Positions 17,474-26,000 are shown, counted from the stretch's first letter. The stretch is DNA of 64,000 nt from Streptomyces sp. NBC_00620 (GCF_026341825.1 NZ_JAPENY010000001.1:4030001-4094000); one strand, 5' to 3'. Numbers and translations are program-made. Notes: a model not told the origin generated them from the letters alone.

Positions 17474-18067
17474 ATGCCCGAGACACCCCGCGCCCCACGG
17501 ACCCGCGATTCAGAGGCCGCCAAGGCCCGACTTCTGCAGGCGGCCACGGACGAATTCGCCGCCTACGGCATCGCCGGTGCCCGTATCGACCGCATCGGTG
17601 CCGCGGCCAAGGTCAACAAGGCCCAGATCTATACGTACTTCGGAAACAAGGACCAGCTCTTCGACATCGTCATGGACCTGCACGTGACGCGGGTCCTGGA
17701 CGACGTCCCCTTCACGCCCGGCGATCTCCCGGACTACGCGGGCAAGCTGTTCGACTACCTCATCGCCAACCCGCACCAGCTGCGGCTGGCCACCTGGAAC
17801 CGTCTGGAGCGAACCGGTGGCGGCCCCGGGCCCGTACGCCTGGCCGCGTCGATGGAACAGAAGACGGCGGCGATCGCCCAGGCGCAGGCCGACGGCAGCG
17901 TCCCCGGGGCGTTCGGCGCCGAGGATCTCCTCACGTTCGTACTGGCCCTGGCCGGCGCGTGGACACCGACCAGCGCCATGGCGCCCGGGGGCCTGGACGA
18001 GGCCGTACTGCGCTCGCATCGCGGAGCGGTCGTCGAAGCCGTACGGCGTCTGGTGTCCGACGTATAG
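17474..18067 (+). CDS. TetR family transcriptional regulator
   Basis: A 197-residue repressor. The N-terminal helix-turn-helix runs over about residues 17-62, with the signature DRIGAAAKVNKAQIYTYFGNKDQLF. The C-terminal ligand-binding domain resembles that of regulators with a TetR_C_16-like fold, but I cannot name the inducer. ATG 17474 has a GGGGG tract just upstream. Divergent to the dehydrogenase operon; the paired operators upstream imply that it represses both its own gene and the dehydrogenases. Confidence 0.92.
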   Translation: MPETPRAPRTRDSEAAKARLLQAATDEFAAYGIAGARIDRIGAAAKVNKAQIYTYFGNKDQLFDIVMDLHVTRVLDDVPFTPGDLPDYAGKLFDYLIANPHQLRLATWNRLERTGGGPGPVRLAASMEQKTAAIAQAQADGSVPGAFGAEDLLTFVLALAGAWTPTSAMAPGGLDEAVLRSHRGAVVEAVRRLVSDV

Positions 18068-18120
18068 ACGTCTGGTCTCCCGTACGGACGGACGGGTATA
18101 CGGGTGACCCGCCCGGAAGG

Positions 18121-18342
18121 TCAGCCGCAGCAGCCCCCACCGCAGCAGCCGCCGCCACCCCCACCGCCGCCCGGGGCCGGTGTCGGCGCCGAGGCCGAGC
18201 CGCCCACCGCGACCGTCGACAGGAGCTTCACCGTGTCGTCGTGGCCGGCCGGGCAGGCCGCCGGGGCGGAGGACTCCGCCATCGGGCGGCTCATTTCGAA
18301 CGTGTCGCCGCAGGTCCGGCAGCGGTACTCATAGCGAGGCAT
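18121..18342 (-). CDS. FmdB-family small zinc-ribbon protein
   Basis: A 73-residue protein. The N-terminal MPRYEYRCRTCGDTFE has the first CxxC knuckle, and the second pair is C-P-A-G-H (ACPAGHDD), a CxxxH variant. The C-terminus is a glycine/cysteine run (GGGGGGGGCCGGGCCG) of unknown role, often seen in actinobacterial members. FmdB-like proteins are proposed regulatory or metal-binding proteins; function here is not established. Confidence 0.88.
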   Translation of the reverse strand: MPRYEYRCRTCGDTFEMSRPMAESSAPAACPAGHDDTVKLLSTVAVGGSASAPTPAPGGGGGGGGCCGGGCCG

Positions 18343-18382
18343 GGGGCACAGGTTAGCGGGCGCCTCGTGCCGCCGACGAGGG

Positions 18383-18967
18383 TCACTTGCGCAGCTCGCC
18401 TCGGTTCGCCTTCTGGAGGGCGAGCGCGTGGGCCTTGGCCCGCAGCCGCTGCTCGTGTTCCTGCTGTTCGGGATGGCGGGACTTCCAGTACGGGTTGTCG
18501 TGGGGCAGGGCCGAGCCGACCCTCCCGTACATCCCGAAGAACATCAGCAGGACGCCCACCACAAAGCTGAACAGCACGTTCTGGATGCGGAAGGCGAGGA
18601 AGTTGTAGCCGGTGTCGAGCAGCGCCAGGTTCACGAAGCCGCTGAGGATGAAGACGACGCCGAGGATCATGTTGAGGGTGGAGGCGAAGTTCCCGCCGAT
18701 CACCATCCCCACGAAGAGGAGCAGCCCGACGCAGATCGACAGCACACTGAGCGCGCCGTTGGTGCTCAGCCCCGCGACCTGGTCACCGCGGGTGTCGAAG
18801 AAGCCGACCCTGTCGATGAGGCCCAGGATGCCGAATGCGAGCAGCACGAGGCCCATCAGGCCCGCGCCGATCCGGTAGAAGGTGCTGAGACGGTGATCGA
18901 CGGGCAGATGCTCGTCGAAGTTGATGCGCCGCCGCCTGGTTCCCGGGCGAAGTACGTGTGTGGCCAT
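18383..18967 (-). CDS. DUF4383 membrane protein
   Basis: A 194-residue protein with four predicted transmembrane helices between about residues 31 and 150, matching the DUF4383 family of actinobacterial membrane proteins. The N-terminus is basic and cytosolic; the C-terminal 40 residues are charged (HPEQQEHEQRLRAKAHALALQ), possibly a helix. ATG 18967 has SD GAGGAGG five bases upstream. Function unknown. Confidence 0.88.
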   Translation of the reverse strand: MATHVLRPGTRRRRINFDEHLPVDHRLSTFYRIGAGLMGLVLLAFGILGLIDRVGFFDTRGDQVAGLSTNGALSVLSICVGLLLFVGMVIGGNFASTLNMILGVVFILSGFVNLALLDTGYNFLAFRIQNVLFSFVVGVLLMFFGMYGRVGSALPHDNPYWKSRHPEQQEHEQRLRAKAHALALQKANRGELRK

Positions 18968-19068
18968 GTCCGCCTCCTCACGCTCACGCTTTTAGCGGAG
19001 GCCGTACGTACCTTCAGCATCCGCCCGGGGTAGCCGGATCGCCAACCCCTGTGCCGCAGGTGGCGTTC

Positions 19069-20493
19069 TCAGGCCCCGCCGCCCCGCTCCTCCCGGATCT
19101 GCGAGACCACCTGGCCCACCGTCTGCCGTACCGCCTCGGTCTCGGTGAGGAAGTGCCAGTAGTCGGGGTGGCGGCCCTCCAGCGTGGTGATGGCGCGCTC
19201 CAGGCGGGCCACCGATTCGTCGAGCGGGCGGGCGTGGCGCGGGTCGGGGGTGTTGCGGCCCGACATGGCCAGGCGCTGGGCGTCCCGGATGGCGAAGCGG
19301 GTGCGGTCGATCTCCTGCCGCGGGTCCTTCGACACGGCGTTCAGCCGACGCAGCCGGTCGCCCGCCGCGGAGACCGCCTCGTCGGTGTTGTTGAGCAGCG
19401 CCCGAACCGTCGAAAGGAGGGAGGTCGCGTCCGGCCAGCGCTGCTCGTCGCGCGCGGCCTTCGCTTCCTTCAGCTTCAGCTCGGCCTGCCGTACGCTCTC
19501 CGCGGCCTGCTCCGGAACATGCTGGAGGTCCTGCCAGCAAGGCGCCGTGAACCGGCGCCGCAGCTCGCTCAGCACCGGCTCCACCTGCCCGGCGCGCGTG
19601 GTCAGCGCCTGGGCGCGGGTGCGCAGCGAAACCAGCCGGTGGTCGATCTCGGCCGCCCGCTCGGGCAGCCGCTCGGCTTCCGCCCGTACCCCCTCGGCCT
19701 CCTTCGAGACCCGCTCGGCGCGCTCCAGCGTCTCCGGTACGCCGTGCTGCCCGGCCCCCTGATTGAGCTTGGTCAGCTCGGGCCCGAGAGCGGCGAGCCG
19801 GGCGGCGAGATCGTCGGCCTTGAGCCCCGATCCCCGTACGCCGTCCAGCGCGTTCGACGCGGCCAGCAGCGCCTGGCGGGCGCGCTCGACGGACGGGGCG
19901 AGCCGGGCGAGCTGCGTCTCCGCCTTGCCGAGCAGCGATTCGAGGCCCTGTTCGAAGCGGTCCAGCTGCTGCTTGACCCGGCCCAGTTCGTCCTTGGCGC
20001 TGGTGAGCTCGGTCCGGGCCTGGGCGGCGACCGACGCCTCCAGGTCGTCACGGTCGAGGTCGTGGGCGTCGACGGCGGTGATGTACTTCTGGCTGGCCTC
20101 GTCGATACGCCGTCCCAGCGCCTCGAAGTCGGAGACGGCGCGGCGGGCCGCGGGGGAGGCGTCGACGGCCGTGATGGTCTCTATCGAGATCCGCAGATCG
20201 CGCTGGGCGGTGTCCAGCTCGTAGAAGGCGGCCGCGGCGGAGTCCTTCGCGGCCTGCGCCTCTGCCCGCTGACTCTCGGAGCGCCCGCCGAACCAGCGCC
20301 GCGTGCCGCCGCCCGCGAAGGCCGCGGGCAGCGTGAGAGCGACGAGCAGCGGCAGGGCCATGAGGGTCAGCGCGTCACGAGCGGCGTACGGGATCCCGGC
20401 GGCGCGGCCCTTCCGGGACCTCGGAGGGCGACCACCTTCTGCCCGTGCGCATGGCACAAACGGCGTGTACGGCTGTGAAGGTGTCGCCGTCAC
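19069..20493 (-). CDS. Membrane-anchored coiled-coil protein, function unknown
   Basis: A 474-residue protein. After a basic N-terminus one hydrophobic segment (about residues 42-62, LTLMALPLLVALTLPAAFAG) would insert in the membrane. The rest is almost entirely charged helix with long stretches likely to form coiled coils. No enzymatic motif is visible. GTG at 20493 is preceded by GGAGAGGGA. I recall similar uncharacterised proteins in other streptomycetes but cannot assign a role; a scaffold or envelope-linked structural function is only a guess. Confidence 0.8.
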   Translation of the reverse strand: MTATPSQPYTPFVPCARAEGGRPPRSRKGRAAGIPYAARDALTLMALPLLVALTLPAAFAGGGTRRWFGGRSESQRAEAQAAKDSAAAAFYELDTAQRDLRISIETITAVDASPAARRAVSDFEALGRRIDEASQKYITAVDAHDLDRDDLEASVAAQARTELTSAKDELGRVKQQLDRFEQGLESLLGKAETQLARLAPSVERARQALLAASNALDGVRGSGLKADDLAARLAALGPELTKLNQGAGQHGVPETLERAERVSKEAEGVRAEAERLPERAAEIDHRLVSLRTRAQALTTRAGQVEPVLSELRRRFTAPCWQDLQHVPEQAAESVRQAELKLKEAKAARDEQRWPDATSLLSTVRALLNNTDEAVSAAGDRLRRLNAVSKDPRQEIDRTRFAIRDAQRLAMSGRNTPDPRHARPLDESVARLERAITTLEGRHPDYWHFLTETEAVRQTVGQVVSQIREERGGGA

Positions 20494-20567
20494 ATCCCTC
20501 TCCCGTGCTGTGATCCGCCCTGCCCGGTGTCATTCTCCCACCCGTTAAGGACGAACACACGGGCTGG

Positions 20568-21416
20568 TTAGTTCGCGGTTCGCACCGTGATCTTCCCATC
20601 GCCGGTGTGGGCGGACACCACATGAGAACTGGCGTCGGCCCGGGGCACCGACACATCCACCGAGCCGTCACCGGTCTCCGTCGTCACCCGGTACGTCTCC
20701 TGGGGCAGCGCGATCGTGACGGAGCCGTCCCCGGTGCGGGTCTCCACCAGGTCCGGCACGGCGTCGAGTTCGAGCCGTACGGAGCCGTCGTTGGTACGTG
20801 CCTGCACGCGCCGCGAGTCGACGCCGTCCGCGTGGATCGAGCCGTCGGAGGTACGCAGGTTCAGCGGCCCGGAGGAGCCGGTCACCCGGACCGAACCGTC
20901 GGACGTACGCAGGTTCAGCGGCCCGGAGGAGTCCGTCACCCGGACCGAACCGTCCGCCGTACGAATACTCAGCGCGTCCTTGAACCCCTGCGCGCGCACG
21001 CTGCCGTCCCCGTCCTTCACGGTGACGGCGACGCCGCGCGGCACCACGATCCGGTGCTTGGCCGAGCAGTCGGCGATCACGCCCGAGCACTTCATCCGCA
21101 GCACCAGCCGGTCGTCGTCCATCTTCCAGGTCACCTTGGGGTCCCCGCCGACGGCGACGCTGCCCTGGAACCAGCGCGTGACCTCGACCTTGTCGGCCTC
21201 GTCCGAGTCCGCCACCACGAGTTCGAGCGCGGAGTCGTCCGAGTCGACGGTGAGCGTGCGGCCCTGCAGTTCGAATGACCGGTGCTCGGGGTCCTTGTCG
21301 TCCCCGGCACTGGCACCGCACCCGGCGGCGAGCAGCGCCACGACGGCGACGGCACCGGTGACGGCCACCGCGCGGGTACGTGTCGAGCGAGTGCGGGTAC
21401 GTACGGTGCGAGCCAT
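20568..21416 (-). CDS. DUF4097-type lipoprotein (beta-helix repeat)
   Basis: A 282-residue exported lipoprotein. The signal peptide ends with lipobox LLAAGC, giving a lipidated cysteine at about residue 33. The mature part is a DUF4097 repeat domain with recurrent xTxDGSVxV strands (DGSVRAQG, ADGSVRVT, SDGSVRVT, NDGSVRLE, GDGSVTIA, GDGSVDVS, GDGKITVR), which predicts a right-handed beta-helix. Two adjacent 18-residue repeats come from a recent 54-bp DNA duplication. ATG 21416 chosen for the signal peptide. Role at the cell surface unknown. Confidence 0.9.
   Translation of the reverse strand: MARTVRTRTRSTRTRAVAVTGAVAVVALLAAGCGASAGDDKDPEHRSFELQGRTLTVDSDDSALELVVADSDEADKVEVTRWFQGSVAVGGDPKVTWKMDDDRLVLRMKCSGVIADCSAKHRIVVPRGVAVTVKDGDGSVRAQGFKDALSIRTADGSVRVTDSSGPLNLRTSDGSVRVTGSSGPLNLRTSDGSIHADGVDSRRVQARTNDGSVRLELDAVPDLVETRTGDGSVTIALPQETYRVTTETGDGSVDVSVPRADASSHVVSAHTGDGKITVRTAN
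20851..20958 (-). repeat. 54-bp tandem duplication inside the DUF4097 gene
   Basis: 20851-20904 and 20905-20958 are nearly identical over most of their length (a few mismatches), in frame, adding one 18-residue beta-helix turn. The near identity at DNA level suggests a recent slippage or unequal exchange. Confidence 0.85.
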
Positions 21417-21647
21417 GAAGATCTCCCCCTGCGAAGTACGGCGACATGCGCCGGGCCTCTTGGGCACCTGCTCTTCCGACGCTCTTCGACCGTACGGAGC
21501 CGGGGGCTGCGGGGGGATCCGGGTCACTCCCGGATACGAGGTAGGGAAAACCCCCGACCCGGCCCCGACCTTGGTTCTCTGTTCCCGGTCCCCGGATACG
21601 GGTTTGCGAGGCACACCCTCGGGCAATGTAGGCTGTCGACTCGTCCT

Positions 21648-21722
21648 GGGCGCGTAGCTCAGTGGTAGAGCGCCGCCCTTACAAGGCGGATGTCGGCGGT
21701 TCGAAACCGTCCGCGCCCACCA
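21648..21722 (+). tRNA. tRNA-Val (anticodon UAC)
   Basis: A complete 75-nt cloverleaf with CCA encoded: acceptor stem GGGCGCG/CGCGCCC, D-arm GCTC..GAGC, anticodon loop CTTACAA (anticodon TAC), and T-loop TTCGAAA. Discriminator base A at 21719. Reads GUA valine codons. Confidence 0.96.
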
Positions 21723-21739
21723 GGTTCGGGGCATGAGAG

Positions 21740-21788
21740 AGGCCCAGGTCAGCGGGTATTCACCCGGAGACCTGGGCCTTGAGCTTTT
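21740..21788 (+). terminator. Terminator after tRNA-Val
   Basis: An 11-bp perfect stem (21740-21750 with 21769-21779, arms AGGCCCAGGTC/GACCTGGGCCT) is followed by TGAGCTTTTCC. It lies 18 bp past the tRNA, fitting an intrinsic terminator. It also argues against the HD gene starting at the upstream ATG 21733. Confidence 0.8.
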
Positions 21789-21810
21789 CCCCGGCTTCTA
21801 TCCTGGCGCG

Positions 21811-22413
21811 GTGACGCCTCCCGATTTGCTGTTGCGGGCTCTGCACGACACGGGAAACCCGCCCTTGCGCCCGCTGCCGGACCGAGTGGCGGAGCTTCTG
21901 AGGAAGCTCGACGCTCCTCCGCGTCTCGCGGCTCATCTGCGGGCCGTTCATGATGTCGCGCACCGGCTTGTCGACTGGTTGGAGGAGCGGCAGCCGGCAC
22001 TGCGCTTCGACCGCGATGCCGTGCTCTTCGGTGCCGCCACGCATGACATAGGGAAGACGGCGCACGTCGGTGAACTGTCAAGGCCCGGCTCCGCGCACGA
22101 GGAGGCCGGACGTGAACTGCTGCTGGCCCAGGGCGTCAGCGCCGAGCTGGCCCGGTTCGCGGGGACCCACGCGGCCTGGACCGGGCCGGACATCGGGATC
22201 GAGGATCTGCTGGTGAGCGTGGCCGACAAGATCTGGAAGAACAAGCGCGTCCAGGAGCTGGAGGATCTCGTGGTCGCCCGGCTGGCCGAGGCGAGTGGCC
22301 GGACGAGGCGGGAGGAGTTCGTGGCGTTCGACGATGTGCTCGGGGTGCTCGGTGACGGAGCGGACCAGCGGCTGGCCTTCCAGGCGTCCTATCCGGTGGG
22401 CCGGTCCCATTGA
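21811..22413 (+). CDS. HD-domain hydrolase
   Basis: A 200-residue predicted metal-dependent phosphohydrolase. The HD signature THDIGKTAH is at about residues 75-83, and downstream H and D residues (GTHAAWT, SVADKIWKNK) complete the metal site. The frame is open back to 21733 but that ATG lies before the tRNA terminator hairpin, so GTG 21811 is preferred, although its SD is weak. The stop codon TGA (22411-22413) is the first three bases of the 14-bp repeat array. Confidence 0.82.
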   Translation: MTPPDLLLRALHDTGNPPLRPLPDRVAELLRKLDAPPRLAAHLRAVHDVAHRLVDWLEERQPALRFDRDAVLFGAATHDIGKTAHVGELSRPGSAHEEAGRELLLAQGVSAELARFAGTHAAWTGPDIGIEDLLVSVADKIWKNKRVQELEDLVVARLAEASGRTRREEFVAFDDVLGVLGDGADQRLAFQASYPVGRSH

Positions 22414-22578
22414 AACCGGCCCATTGAAACCGGCCCACTGAAACCGGCCCACTGAAACCGGCCCACTGAAACCGGCCCACTGAAACCGGCCCGTTGAGAC
22501 CGGCCCACTGAAACCGGCCCGTTGAGACCGGCCCGTTGAGACCGGCCCGTTGAAACCGGCCCATTGAGACCGGCCCAT
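22411..22578. repeat. Minisatellite: 12 tandem copies of a 14-bp unit
   Basis: Twelve perfect-length 14-bp units TGAAACCGGCCCAC (variants TGAGAC.. and ..CCAT/CCGT) run without gap between the HD gene and the kinase gene. Because each unit begins TGA and 14 is not a multiple of three, the array stops translation in all three forward frames. The first unit can also pair with GTGGGCCGGT just upstream (22397-22406). Confidence 0.97.
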
Positions 22579-22599
22579 TGAAAGCAGAAGGGCGACACG

Positions 22600-23244
22600 A
22601 TGGCGACCGAGGCGGCTCCGGGCACTGCGGTCCCGGATCACGTGCGTATCCCCGAAACGAAGACCGGGGGCACGGTCATCCTGCTCAACGGCACGTCCAG
22701 CTCCGGGAAGAGCAGCATCGCCCGGGAACTGCTTGGCGTCCTCGACGGAACGTGGTTCCACATGCCGGTGGACGTCTTCCATTCCATGCGCGGCGGGGGC
22801 GAGTTGGCTGACGGCGATCTTCAGGCGGAGATCGATCGCACGGTCAAGGGCTTCCACCGGGCCGTCGCGGGTATGGCGGCCGGTGGCAACAACGTCGTCG
22901 TCGACCATCCGCTGAGTCGTCGTTGGCGGCTGCTCGATCTTCTCGACCTGCTCGTGCCCGAGGACACCGTTCTGGTCGGGGTGCGCTGTCCGCTGCCCGA
23001 GCTGGAGCGGCGTGAGGCCGAGCGCGGGGACCGGCAGCGAGGGCTGGCCGCCATGCAGTACGACGCGGTCCACTCCCACGAACTGCATGACCTCGACGTC
23101 GACACCAGTCTTCAGAGCCCGCTGGAATGCGCTCTTCGCGTACGGGACTTCCTGGCGGACCGCCCGCGACCCACGGCCTTCGAGACGCTCCGGCGGACTC
23201 TGCGTACACCTCGCAATCCTGCGAATCCTCCGAAGTCGGACTGA
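22600..23244 (+). CDS. Chloramphenicol phosphotransferase-like kinase
   Basis: A 214-residue P-loop kinase of the CPT family. Walker A is GTSSSGKSS at residues 31-39, followed by the substrate-side motif WFHMPVDVFHSM (putative catalytic Asp near 57) and a Walker-B-like VVVDHPLSR. The LID-like ERREAERGDR region follows. The founding member phosphorylates chloramphenicol in a producer; many homologues have unknown substrates, so resistance is not proven. ATG 22600 has SD AGAAGGG right after the 14-bp repeat array, so the array lies in the 5' leader. Confidence 0.85.
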   Translation: MATEAAPGTAVPDHVRIPETKTGGTVILLNGTSSSGKSSIARELLGVLDGTWFHMPVDVFHSMRGGGELADGDLQAEIDRTVKGFHRAVAGMAAGGNNVVVDHPLSRRWRLLDLLDLLVPEDTVLVGVRCPLPELERREAERGDRQRGLAAMQYDAVHSHELHDLDVDTSLQSPLECALRVRDFLADRPRPTAFETLRRTLRTPRNPANPPKSD

Positions 23245-23254
23245 GCCTTCGCGT

Positions 23255-23587
23255 TCACGCCGGGTCCTCGTGGGCGTGCTTCAGGCTCGCGCGGGCGTCG
23301 ACCGTTTCCGCGGGGATGACCTCCGACCAGAAGCGGTGGCAGCTCACGAACACGGCGAGTTCGCGCTCGCGCTGTCGGAGCTTCTCCACCTCGGCCTGTT
23401 CGTCCGCCGTCCAGCCGGGGGAGGCGGGCCGTTCCACCTTGCGCCAGCCGTTGGTGTCGCTGAAGCCGTCCAGGGGTTCGACCGACCAGGGGAGACGCTT
23501 CAGCAGGGCCAGTAGCTCGGCCCGGACCTGATGCAGCTCCTCCTGACCGGCCAGGAGGTCACTCGGAAAGTCATAGGTCGCAGCCAC
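23255..23587 (-). CDS. Hypothetical protein, 110 aa
   Basis: A small soluble charged protein with a central WRKVERPASPGWTADEQ segment and a helical region EVEKLRQRERELAVF. It resembles conserved actinobacterial proteins of unknown function found near antibiotic-resistance-type genes, but I recognise no domain. GTG start at 23587 has no clear SD. It is convergent with the CPT-like kinase, separated by only 10 bp. Confidence 0.6.
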   Translation of the reverse strand: MAATYDFPSDLLAGQEELHQVRAELLALLKRLPWSVEPLDGFSDTNGWRKVERPASPGWTADEQAEVEKLRQRERELAVFVSCHRFWSEVIPAETVDARASLKHAHEDPA

Positions 23588-23759
23588 ACGGCAATGGTAC
23601 GCCTGTTCGATTTTGGGATGCGAGTTCCTTCCGGGACTTCACGCGAACGGGTGTGGCCGAGCCCTCGCGAACGGCGGGCCGCCGCCCGGCTACCGTGGGG
23701 GCTGCGGCCGGTGGAAAACGGGGTGCGGGGGTGCGGGGCCGGCGCCTAGCGTGTCGGCC

Positions 23760-24248
23760 ATGCGCGTCGTCTTCACCAAGGGCCCCGGTACGAGTTACGA
23801 CATCTCGGTGCACCGCGAGACCGGCGCGGCGCTGGCCCCGCGCAACGGTCCCGGCGGACATCCCTACCTGCCGCACGACCTGGTTCACTTCCTGGTCGAG
23901 GCGGAGGCAGGGATCAGGCTCGGGGTGTACGGGCGACTCGCCGCTGGTGACAACGGCCTGTTCTGGCCCGCGGATCCCGCCGAGCGGAACAAGGCGGCAC
24001 GCCGCCGCAAGTCGAAGCCGGTTCAGCCGTCCCCGCAGGCGCGGGCGGACATGGCGCGCTCGGAGGAGCTGGCGGGCATCGCCGTACCGGTCTGGGAGGT
24101 ACGCCGCGGCCATGCGAAGACCCTCCCCGCGTATGTACGCGCCGACGAGCTCCCCCCGGTCGTCGACCGCATCGTGCCCCGCCTCGACGAGCACGCGGAC
24201 CGCTGGCACGCCCTGCCGGTGGGCGGCTCCCTCGAACTCGCCTGGTAG
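23760..24248 (+). CDS. Hypothetical protein, 162 aa
   Basis: The protein starts MRVVFTKGPGTSYDISV and contains LPHDLVHFLVEAEAGIRLGVYGRLAAG, a stretch often seen in small uncharacterised actinobacterial proteins. A basic patch (ERNKAARRRKSKP) lies in the middle. No enzyme motif or membrane segment is visible. The frame is open upstream, but the preceding region is low-quality coding; ATG 23760 gives the compact protein. Confidence 0.7.
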   Translation: MRVVFTKGPGTSYDISVHRETGAALAPRNGPGGHPYLPHDLVHFLVEAEAGIRLGVYGRLAAGDNGLFWPADPAERNKAARRRKSKPVQPSPQARADMARSEELAGIAVPVWEVRRGHAKTLPAYVRADELPPVVDRIVPRLDEHADRWHALPVGGSLELAW

Positions 24249-24329
24249 GCCCGAGCCACTCGACCCTGCGGGGCAGGACCCCTGCGCACCCGCCCCGCAG
24301 CTCGAGCCGACCGAAACGCGACCGCAGGC

Positions 24330-25781
24330 TCAACCGGCCGCCGCGCCGAACCACTTGGGCAGGTGGCCGAGCAGATCCCGCTGGTCGTCACCGACCCACG
24401 CCACATGGCCGTCCGGCCGCAACAGCACCGCGGGTGCGTCCAGTTCCTCGCTGACGTCGACGACATGGTCGACCCGGTCCGCCCAACCCGCCACCGAAAG
24501 CCGGCCGGTCTGGTCGAGCAGCAGTCCGCGGCCGCCGTGCGTCAGCTCGTAGAGGCGGCCCTGCTTCAGCTTCACGTCCCGCATCCGCCGGCCGAGCAGT
24601 TCGTGGCCCTCGCCGAAGTCGTAGCGGATCTCGACCGCGGTGATCATCCCGGTCACGTACCGGTTCACCTCCTCGAAGTCCATCAGCTTCGAGAACAGCT
24701 CCCGCAGCGCGGTCGCACCCGCGTCGGCCCCAAGGAGCGTGATCTGCGCGCGGGTGTTGTCCAGCACGCGGGCGCCCACCGGGTGCCGTTCGGTGTGGTA
24801 GCTGTCCAACAGCCCTTCCGGGGCCCAGCCGTTGACCGCGGCGGCCAGCTTCCAGCCGAGGTTGAACGCGTCCTGCACACCGAGGTTGAGCCCCTGTCCG
24901 CCGGTCGGCGGGTGGATGTGCGCCGCGTCGCCGGCCAGCAGCACCCGGCCGACCCGGTAGCGCTCGGCCTGCCGGGTGGCGTCGCCGAACCGGGACAGCC
25001 AGCGCGGCGAGTGGACGCCGAAGTCGGTGCCGGCGAACGCCCGCAGCTGCTTCTTGAAGTCGTCGAGGGTCGGCTCGGTCGCACGGTCCTCGGTCACCCC
25101 GTCGGCGGGCACGACGACGCGGCACACCCCGTTCTCATCGGGTGGGGCGACGCCGAACCGCAGTTGGGTCTTGTGGACCTCCTCGACGGCGGCGGCGATC
25201 GTCGCCGGATCCTCGGTCACCTCCATTTCCCCGAGCAGCGTCTCGACCTTGGCGGGCTCGCCGGGGAAACCGACGCCGAGCAGCTTGCGCACCGCACTGC
25301 GGCCGCCGTCGGCCCCGACGAGGTAGCGCGAGCGCAACCGCGTACCGTCCGCCAGCTCGACGGTCACCCCGGCCCCGTCTTCGTCCCCGTCGTCCTCGGA
25401 CTGGCTCAGCCCGACCACTTCGCAGCCGCGCCTGATCTCCGTACCGAGTTCGAGGGCACGCTCGTTGAGCAGCCGTTCGGTGAGCGGCTGCGGGGTGGCG
25501 ACGCCGTACGGGTGAGCCGTGTCCAACCGGTCCGGCCACGGCTTCGCGATGCCGCTGAAGAGACCGCCGACCTGGAACTTCTCACTGACCGCGAGGAATC
25601 GGTCGAGCAGGCCGCGCTGGTCCATCATCTCGACGCTGCGCGCGTGCAGGCCCTGCCCGCGGGACTGCGTGGTCGGCTCGGTCAACTTCTCCAGCACGAC
25701 CACCTGCACGTCGTGCAGCCGCAACTCGGCGGCCAGCATCAAGCCGGTCGGTCCGCCGCCGACCACGATCACGTCAATCAT
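24330..25781 (-). CDS. rox: Rifampicin monooxygenase-like FAD-dependent hydroxylase
   Basis: A 483-residue group A flavoprotein monooxygenase. The Rossmann motif VVGGGPTGLM (residues 6-15), the DG motif GADGGRSAVRK and the FAD-ribityl GDAAHIHPPTGGQGLNLG (near 283-300) are all present. The whole N-terminal half closely follows Streptomyces Rox, which oxidises and linearises rifamycins: AELRLHDVQVVVLEK, QGLHARSVEMMDQRGLLDRF, LDTAHPYGVA. A 19-bp rifamycin-associated element lies 126 bp upstream, which strongly supports the assignment. The catalytic activity itself is inferred. ATG 25781 has a weak SD. Confidence 0.85.
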   Translation of the reverse strand: MIDVIVVGGGPTGLMLAAELRLHDVQVVVLEKLTEPTTQSRGQGLHARSVEMMDQRGLLDRFLAVSEKFQVGGLFSGIAKPWPDRLDTAHPYGVATPQPLTERLLNERALELGTEIRRGCEVVGLSQSEDDGDEDGAGVTVELADGTRLRSRYLVGADGGRSAVRKLLGVGFPGEPAKVETLLGEMEVTEDPATIAAAVEEVHKTQLRFGVAPPDENGVCRVVVPADGVTEDRATEPTLDDFKKQLRAFAGTDFGVHSPRWLSRFGDATRQAERYRVGRVLLAGDAAHIHPPTGGQGLNLGVQDAFNLGWKLAAAVNGWAPEGLLDSYHTERHPVGARVLDNTRAQITLLGADAGATALRELFSKLMDFEEVNRYVTGMITAVEIRYDFGEGHELLGRRMRDVKLKQGRLYELTHGGRGLLLDQTGRLSVAGWADRVDHVVDVSEELDAPAVLLRPDGHVAWVGDDQRDLLGHLPKWFGAAAG

Positions 25782-25907
25782 CGATACACCCGTTCAATGA
25801 GACTGGTTTTCGGCCCGGCCGCCCCGCGCAAATCCGGAGGCACGCCCTCCGCAAATCTGCCATTTCCGCAGGTCCTGGCCTTGGCCGACCATTCTGCGGC
25901 ACCACCC

Positions 25908-25926
25908 GGGCCTTGCCGCAAGCCCC
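25908..25926 (-). promoter_or_regulatory. Rifamycin-associated element (RAE) upstream of rox
   Basis: On the minus strand this reads GGGGCTTGCGGCAAGGCCC, an inverted repeat identical to the published RAE as I recall it, found upstream of rifamycin-inactivating genes (rox, rph, arr, helR) in Actinobacteria. Toward rox a candidate -35 TTGCGG lies inside it, with CAGAAT (25891-25896) as a possible -10 at a long 19-bp spacing. On the plus strand TTGCCG (25913-25918) and TATACG (25936-25941) are spaced 17 bp, an excellent promoter pointing away from rox. Confidence 0.9.
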
Positions 25927-25945
25927 CCGGTGCGCTATACGTTGA

Positions 25946-25979
25946 GAAGGGCAAGGAGTACGAACTCTCCTTGCCCTTC
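25946..25979. terminator. Hairpin between beta-propeller gene and RAE
   Basis: A 13-bp perfect stem (25946-25958 with 25967-25979, arms GAAGGGCAAGGAG/CTCCTTGCCCTTC) with an 8-nt loop. It lies just beyond the stop codon of the upstream minus-strand gene and would insulate the RAE-rox promoter from read-through. Confidence 0.8.
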
Positions 25980-26000
25980 GTCGTGCAGTGGTCTCTTGGC

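Noticed and set aside
21733..21810. N-terminal extension of the HD protein starting at ATG 21733
   Set aside because: It would begin 11 bp after the tRNA and translate through a clear terminator hairpin.
22411..22578. CRISPR or transposon end
   Set aside because: Units are contiguous with no spacers, there is no transposase, and no flanking duplication.
22078..23088. 336-aa minus-strand frame with repeated SxWAGFxGPVS
   Set aside because: The repeats are the reverse translation of the 14-bp minisatellite; the remainder is antisense to the HD and kinase genes.
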